A stretch of 8,263 nucleotides of DNA from Syntrophaceae bacterium UBA3084. GTDB lineage: Bacteria > Desulfobacterota > Syntrophia > Syntrophales > UBA6807. Shown here one piece after another: positions 5,496 through 8,263 of the stretch. A model generated the notes under the pieces. The model saw nothing but the letters and a program-made list of their open reading frames with translations. It ran no database searches and was not told the origin of the DNA. How positions within the stretch are numbered: the first letter of the stretch is position 1; each line of letters opens with the position of its first letter. Both the position numbers and the translations under genes were made by a program. The stretch covers positions 1 to 8,263 of the forward strand of contig DFBI01000109.1 in NCBI GenBank assembly GCA_002367335.1, written 5' to 3'.

Positions 5496-6377
5496 ATGAG
5501 TGAAAACCAAAATGAGAAGCTTTATCCCGAATCTTTGATATCTTTCTGGATGAAATCGGCAACGGATTTCTGGGGATCGACGTACCGGATGTGGTCCGAT
5601 GTCACCGAGCCGTTTCAGCCGGAAGGGGTAAAAAAGCAATTTCAGAGATTAGAATCAGTGCCAAAAATGTGGCAATCATTTTTCTCTACCTTGAGTGTAC
5701 CTGAAAGCGTGAACGCTCTGTTTAAAGGTATGGATGTGCTGCCGGAAGTCGTATTACGTACACTCCAATCAGGATGGGTAGGATATTCAGCTTTACAGAA
5801 GGAATGGCTGGAAAAGGCATCGAGGATGGGAAAGCAATCGGAAGCCTATAAATTTGAGGATATTGATAAAGATCTATTCAATGCTTGGGCCGAAGTTTAT
5901 GAAAATGAATTAAGACAGTTCCTGAATTTTCCGCAGATAGGCTTAACCCGCTTTTATCAGGAGAGAATAGGACAGACATTGGATCGCTTAAACCTTTTCG
6001 AGATTTCTTTGTCTGAATTTATGAAGTTGTTGTATCTGCCTATGGAGAAATCTGCGAAGGCTATGTCTGAAAAATTGGAAGAGGTAACGAAAAATGGAGA
6101 ACTCTCTGGAGACTTTAACGAATATTATGGAGAGTGGATAAAAATGTTAGAAGGACATTACATGGTTCTTTTTAGATCAACCGAATACATAAAAGGCTTA
6201 AACAATGTTCTTGAGGGAGGGGAAAATTACCTTTCAGCCAGAAATCATTTAATGGAAGACATCCTGCAATTTTTCCCCATTGCGACCGATAAAGATATGG
6301 ATGAACTTTGTAAGGAAGTTTATCTTTTGAAGAAGGAAGTTAAAAAACTTTCAAAAAAAGTAGCTGGTTTAAAATAA
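5496..6377 (+). CDS. phaE: Class III PHA synthase subunit PhaE
   Basis: PhaE is the non-catalytic partner of class III PHA synthase; it forms the active complex with PhaC and stimulates polymerisation at granules. This 293-residue protein is somewhat shorter than the about 357 residues of the Allochromatium protein. Family-like features are an aromatic-rich N-terminus (FWMKSATDFW 17-26), a FNAWAEVYENEL-x-QFL segment with FPQIGLTRFYQER (128-157), DFNEYYGEWIKMLEGHY (206-222) and a C-terminal FFPIATDKDMDEL (259-271). The end is a Lys-rich coiled coil (LLKKEVKKLSKKV, 277-289). ATG 5496 lies nine bases after AAGGAG. The stop is 27 bp upstream of phaC, so the two form one transcription unit in the usual phaE-phaC arrangement. 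The conserved C-terminus and the phaC neighbour make the call firm. Confidence 0.9.
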   Translation: MSENQNEKLYPESLISFWMKSATDFWGSTYRMWSDVTEPFQPEGVKKQFQRLESVPKMWQSFFSTLSVPESVNALFKGMDVLPEVVLRTLQSGWVGYSALQKEWLEKASRMGKQSEAYKFEDIDKDLFNAWAEVYENELRQFLNFPQIGLTRFYQERIGQTLDRLNLFEISLSEFMKLLYLPMEKSAKAMSEKLEEVTKNGELSGDFNEYYGEWIKMLEGHYMVLFRSTEYIKGLNNVLEGGENYLSARNHLMEDILQFFPIATDKDMDELCKEVYLLKKEVKKLSKKVAGLK

Positions 6378-6404
6378 CCGACCGTTCTGAGATGGAGGTG
6401 TTTG

Positions 6405-7598
6405 ATGAGCGAGCCTAAGATTCCCGTAGATCTTATCATGAAAAAGTTGGCTGAAGATAGTGAAGAAGTCTTTAAGACCGTTCAAAAGGCCTCAGATGTT
6501 CTGCTCGGTCCCCTTGATACCGCAATTTCTACTACCCCTTGTGATATTGTTTATGAGGAAGATCGTATCAAGGTGAAGCATTACAAACCCAAGACAGGTG
6601 TCAAGTTAAAAACGCCACTTTTGCTGGTTTATGCCCTGATAAACAGGGAAACCATGCTTGATCTCCAGCCAGGCAGGAGCACGATACAGAATTTTCTCGA
6701 TGAGGGTGTCGAAGTCTATATGATTGATTGGGGATCCCCCACCCGGAAGGATAAATATCTTACCATAGACGATCATGTGAACGGATATATGGATAATGTT
6801 ATTGATTTTATCCGCGAGAGGCATAATCTTCCCAAAATCAACCTGATGGGGATCTGTATAGGTGGAACTTTTTCTGTTATGTACGCCGCGTTGCACCCCG
6901 AGAAGATCAAAAACCTTGTTACCACTGTTACCCCGACGAACTTCGATACTGAACAGGGCCTTTTACATATATGGATGAAGACAATCAACGTAGATCGGAT
7001 GGTGGATACCATGGGCAATATCCCCGGAGATATGATGAACTTAGGGTTCCTGATACTTAATCCTGCCCGCCTGATGATTGATAAATATGTGGGATTCTTA
7101 AAGAATATCAGCGATAAGACCTTTGTGGAAAACTTTTTACGTATGGAAAAATGGATCTTTGATAGTCCTGATTTTCCAGGAGAGACCTTCAGGCAGTTTA
7201 TTAATGACCTTTATGAAAAAAATCTGCTCATCCAGAATAAGATGGAGTTAGGGGGGCGCGGGATCAATCTCAAAAAGGTCACCATGCCCCTTTTGAATTT
7301 TTATGGGAAGTATGATCACCTGGTGCCTCCCGGGGCCTGTGAACAGCTCACGGAAGCGGTGGGAAGCAAAGATGCCGAAAATGTCTGTCTTGATACGGGT
7401 CACATCGGAATATACGTCAGCTCAAAGGTTCAAAAAGAATTTGCTCCAAGGATTGCCAGATGGCTGAAAGAACGGGATAACCCGGAAAAAGGGCCTTCAA
7501 GCAGGGGAAAACCAGCGGCTAAGGCGACGGCAACAGTCGAAAAACCCGGGAGCAGGACGTCTTCACCGAAGAAAGAAAAAAAGAAAATTTCTGCATAA
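6405..7598 (+). CDS. phaC: Class III poly(3-hydroxyalkanoate) synthase catalytic subunit PhaC
   Basis: This cytosolic enzyme polymerises (R)-3-hydroxyacyl-CoA into PHA with release of CoA, as a complex with PhaE. The 397-residue protein has the synthase box GICIGG with nucleophile Cys151, GKYDHLVPP with Asp304, and TGHIGIYVS with His333. All three sit two residues downstream of the known Allochromatium vinosum positions (149, 302, 331). Conserved NxxL-x-DLQPGRS (about 80-92), DWGSP (108-112) and Trp250 are also present. The core ends near residue 358, the normal size of class III PhaC. About 39 further residues are rich in Lys, Pro, Ala and Ser (9 Lys, 2 Arg, 4 acidic in the last 40), which is unusual. 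ATG 6405 follows GGAGGT (6394-6399); an in-frame TTG at 6402 is too close to that site. The gene is followed after 13 bp by a GAF-domain gene. Confidence 0.95.
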   Translation: MSEPKIPVDLIMKKLAEDSEEVFKTVQKASDVLLGPLDTAISTTPCDIVYEEDRIKVKHYKPKTGVKLKTPLLLVYALINRETMLDLQPGRSTIQNFLDEGVEVYMIDWGSPTRKDKYLTIDDHVNGYMDNVIDFIRERHNLPKINLMGICIGGTFSVMYAALHPEKIKNLVTTVTPTNFDTEQGLLHIWMKTINVDRMVDTMGNIPGDMMNLGFLILNPARLMIDKYVGFLKNISDKTFVENFLRMEKWIFDSPDFPGETFRQFINDLYEKNLLIQNKMELGGRGINLKKVTMPLLNFYGKYDHLVPPGACEQLTEAVGSKDAENVCLDTGHIGIYVSSKVQKEFAPRIARWLKERDNPEKGPSSRGKPAAKATATVEKPGSRTSSPKKEKKKISA

Positions 7599-7611
7599 GG
7601 AGTGTTAAAAA

Positions 7612-8263
7612 ATGACTGAGAAAAAAGATTATTTTGAAACCATGTGTAAGGTAAGCAGTCTTTTTGGGACAACTCTGGACAGGGACAAACTTTTGGATCT
7701 GATTGTTCAGGGTGCTATTGATACAATGGGAGGAAAGGCTGCTTGTCTTTTTCTGATTGATGAGGAAAAAGATGTATCTCTGCCGGTAGCTCAGAAAGGA
7801 TTGTCTCAAGACTATTTGCACGCGGGGCGGAGGCGTGCCAGCGAAACGATATCCGATGTCATGAAAGAAGGTTGTCTTTCCGTTAGTAACGCAACGACAG
7901 ATTCCCGGGTAGCAAATCATGAAGCTAAAAAGGCGGAAGGGATTGAGTCTATGTTGGTTGTGCCTGTCATTGTGAAGGACAAAATGACTGGTAGCCTCTG
8001 TCTTTATACTTCAAATCCAAGGGATTTTTCTAAAGATGAGATAGCTTTCTTGAGAGCCCTTGCCGAAGAGGGGGGCATGGCCATTGACCACACCCGATTA
8101 ATAGAACAAATACGGGAGGATACGAAACTTTTCTATAACATGGCCACTCGTATCAATTCCACTTTGGATATGAAAGAGATTTTCCAGAGTCTGTCGGAAG
8201 ATATGGCCAGTGCCCTGGGTGTGAAAGCCGCTTCTGTTCGCCTTCTTGATAAAGACAACAAGA
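7612..8263 (+). CDS. GAF-domain sensory protein, 5' part (runs off the window)
   Basis: The open frame starts at ATG 7612 and continues past the window end, giving at least 217 residues. Residues about 20-160 form a GAF domain: an LDRDKLLDLIVQGA helix, ACLFLID strand (44-50), LVVPVIVKDKMTGSLCLY (115-132) and DFSKDEIAFLRALAEE (138-153). A linker helix (155-180) leads into what looks like a second GAF domain (NSTLDMKEIFQSL from 182, then VKAASVRLLD 204-213). GAF domains bind small ligands or form signalling dimers; the output domain, for example a histidine kinase or sigma54 activator, is beyond the edge. The AAGGAG site (7597-7602) overlaps the phaC stop codon (TAAGGAG), so the gene is probably co-expressed with phaC. 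A role in sensing for PHA metabolism is inference only. Confidence 0.88.
   Translation, partial: MTEKKDYFETMCKVSSLFGTTLDRDKLLDLIVQGAIDTMGGKAACLFLIDEEKDVSLPVAQKGLSQDYLHAGRRRASETISDVMKEGCLSVSNATTDSRVANHEAKKAEGIESMLVVPVIVKDKMTGSLCLYTSNPRDFSKDEIAFLRALAEEGGMAIDHTRLIEQIREDTKLFYNMATRINSTLDMKEIFQSLSEDMASALGVKAASVRLLDKDNK

Noticed and set aside
7519..7920. Minus-strand ORF of 133 codons
   Set aside because: It is antisense to the end of phaC and the start of the GAF gene, both with clear motifs and ribosome binding sites.

Overview
The window is a polyhydroxyalkanoate (PHA) storage locus from a bacterium with moderately AT-rich DNA. It combines a two-subunit class III PHA synthase (phaE-phaC), a PhaR-type regulator, phasin-like proteins and a nearby thiolase. 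That set, plus the decayed palindromic repeats between genes, suggests a deltaproteobacterial-type (Desulfobacterota/Syntrophia-like) anaerobe. This assignment is inference from gene content; no rRNA or other marker is present.

Layout. Positions 2-247 (+) hold the C-terminal end of a thiolase. Positions about 333-709 (-) hold a decayed transposase remnant. Positions 722-1207 (-) encode PhaR. A 268-bp divergent control region (1208-1475) contains a good sigma70-type promoter for the phasin genes, a likely phaR promoter and palindromes suited to PhaR. Rightwards follow two tandem phasin-like genes (1476-1751, 1853-2125). A large PhaC-like alpha/beta-hydrolase with a complete Cys-Asp-His triad is tightly coupled to the second phasin (2132-3739). 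Then come two paralogous PhaE-like coiled-coil proteins (3969-4553, 4636-5139), canonical phaE (5496-6377) and phaC (6405-7598). The window ends inside a GAF-domain protein (7612 to the edge).

How the genes may work together. The thiolase family includes the enzyme that condenses acetyl-CoA to acetoacetyl-CoA, the first step towards 3-hydroxybutyryl-CoA, though this copy may serve another acyl-CoA pathway. PhaE-PhaC polymerises hydroxyacyl-CoA at the granule surface. The phasins coat the granule, and PhaR probably represses the phasin operon until polymer titrates it away. The second PhaC-like enzyme and the two small PhaE-like proteins do not belong to a textbook class III operon. They look like an additional synthase-like or depolymerase-like branch with its own accessory proteins, and they are the most interesting part of the window.

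The gaps at 3740-3968 and 5140-5495 hold no gene that I can see. They carry imperfect palindromic elements of roughly 130-145 bp that resemble decayed MITE-like or intergenic repeat sequences.
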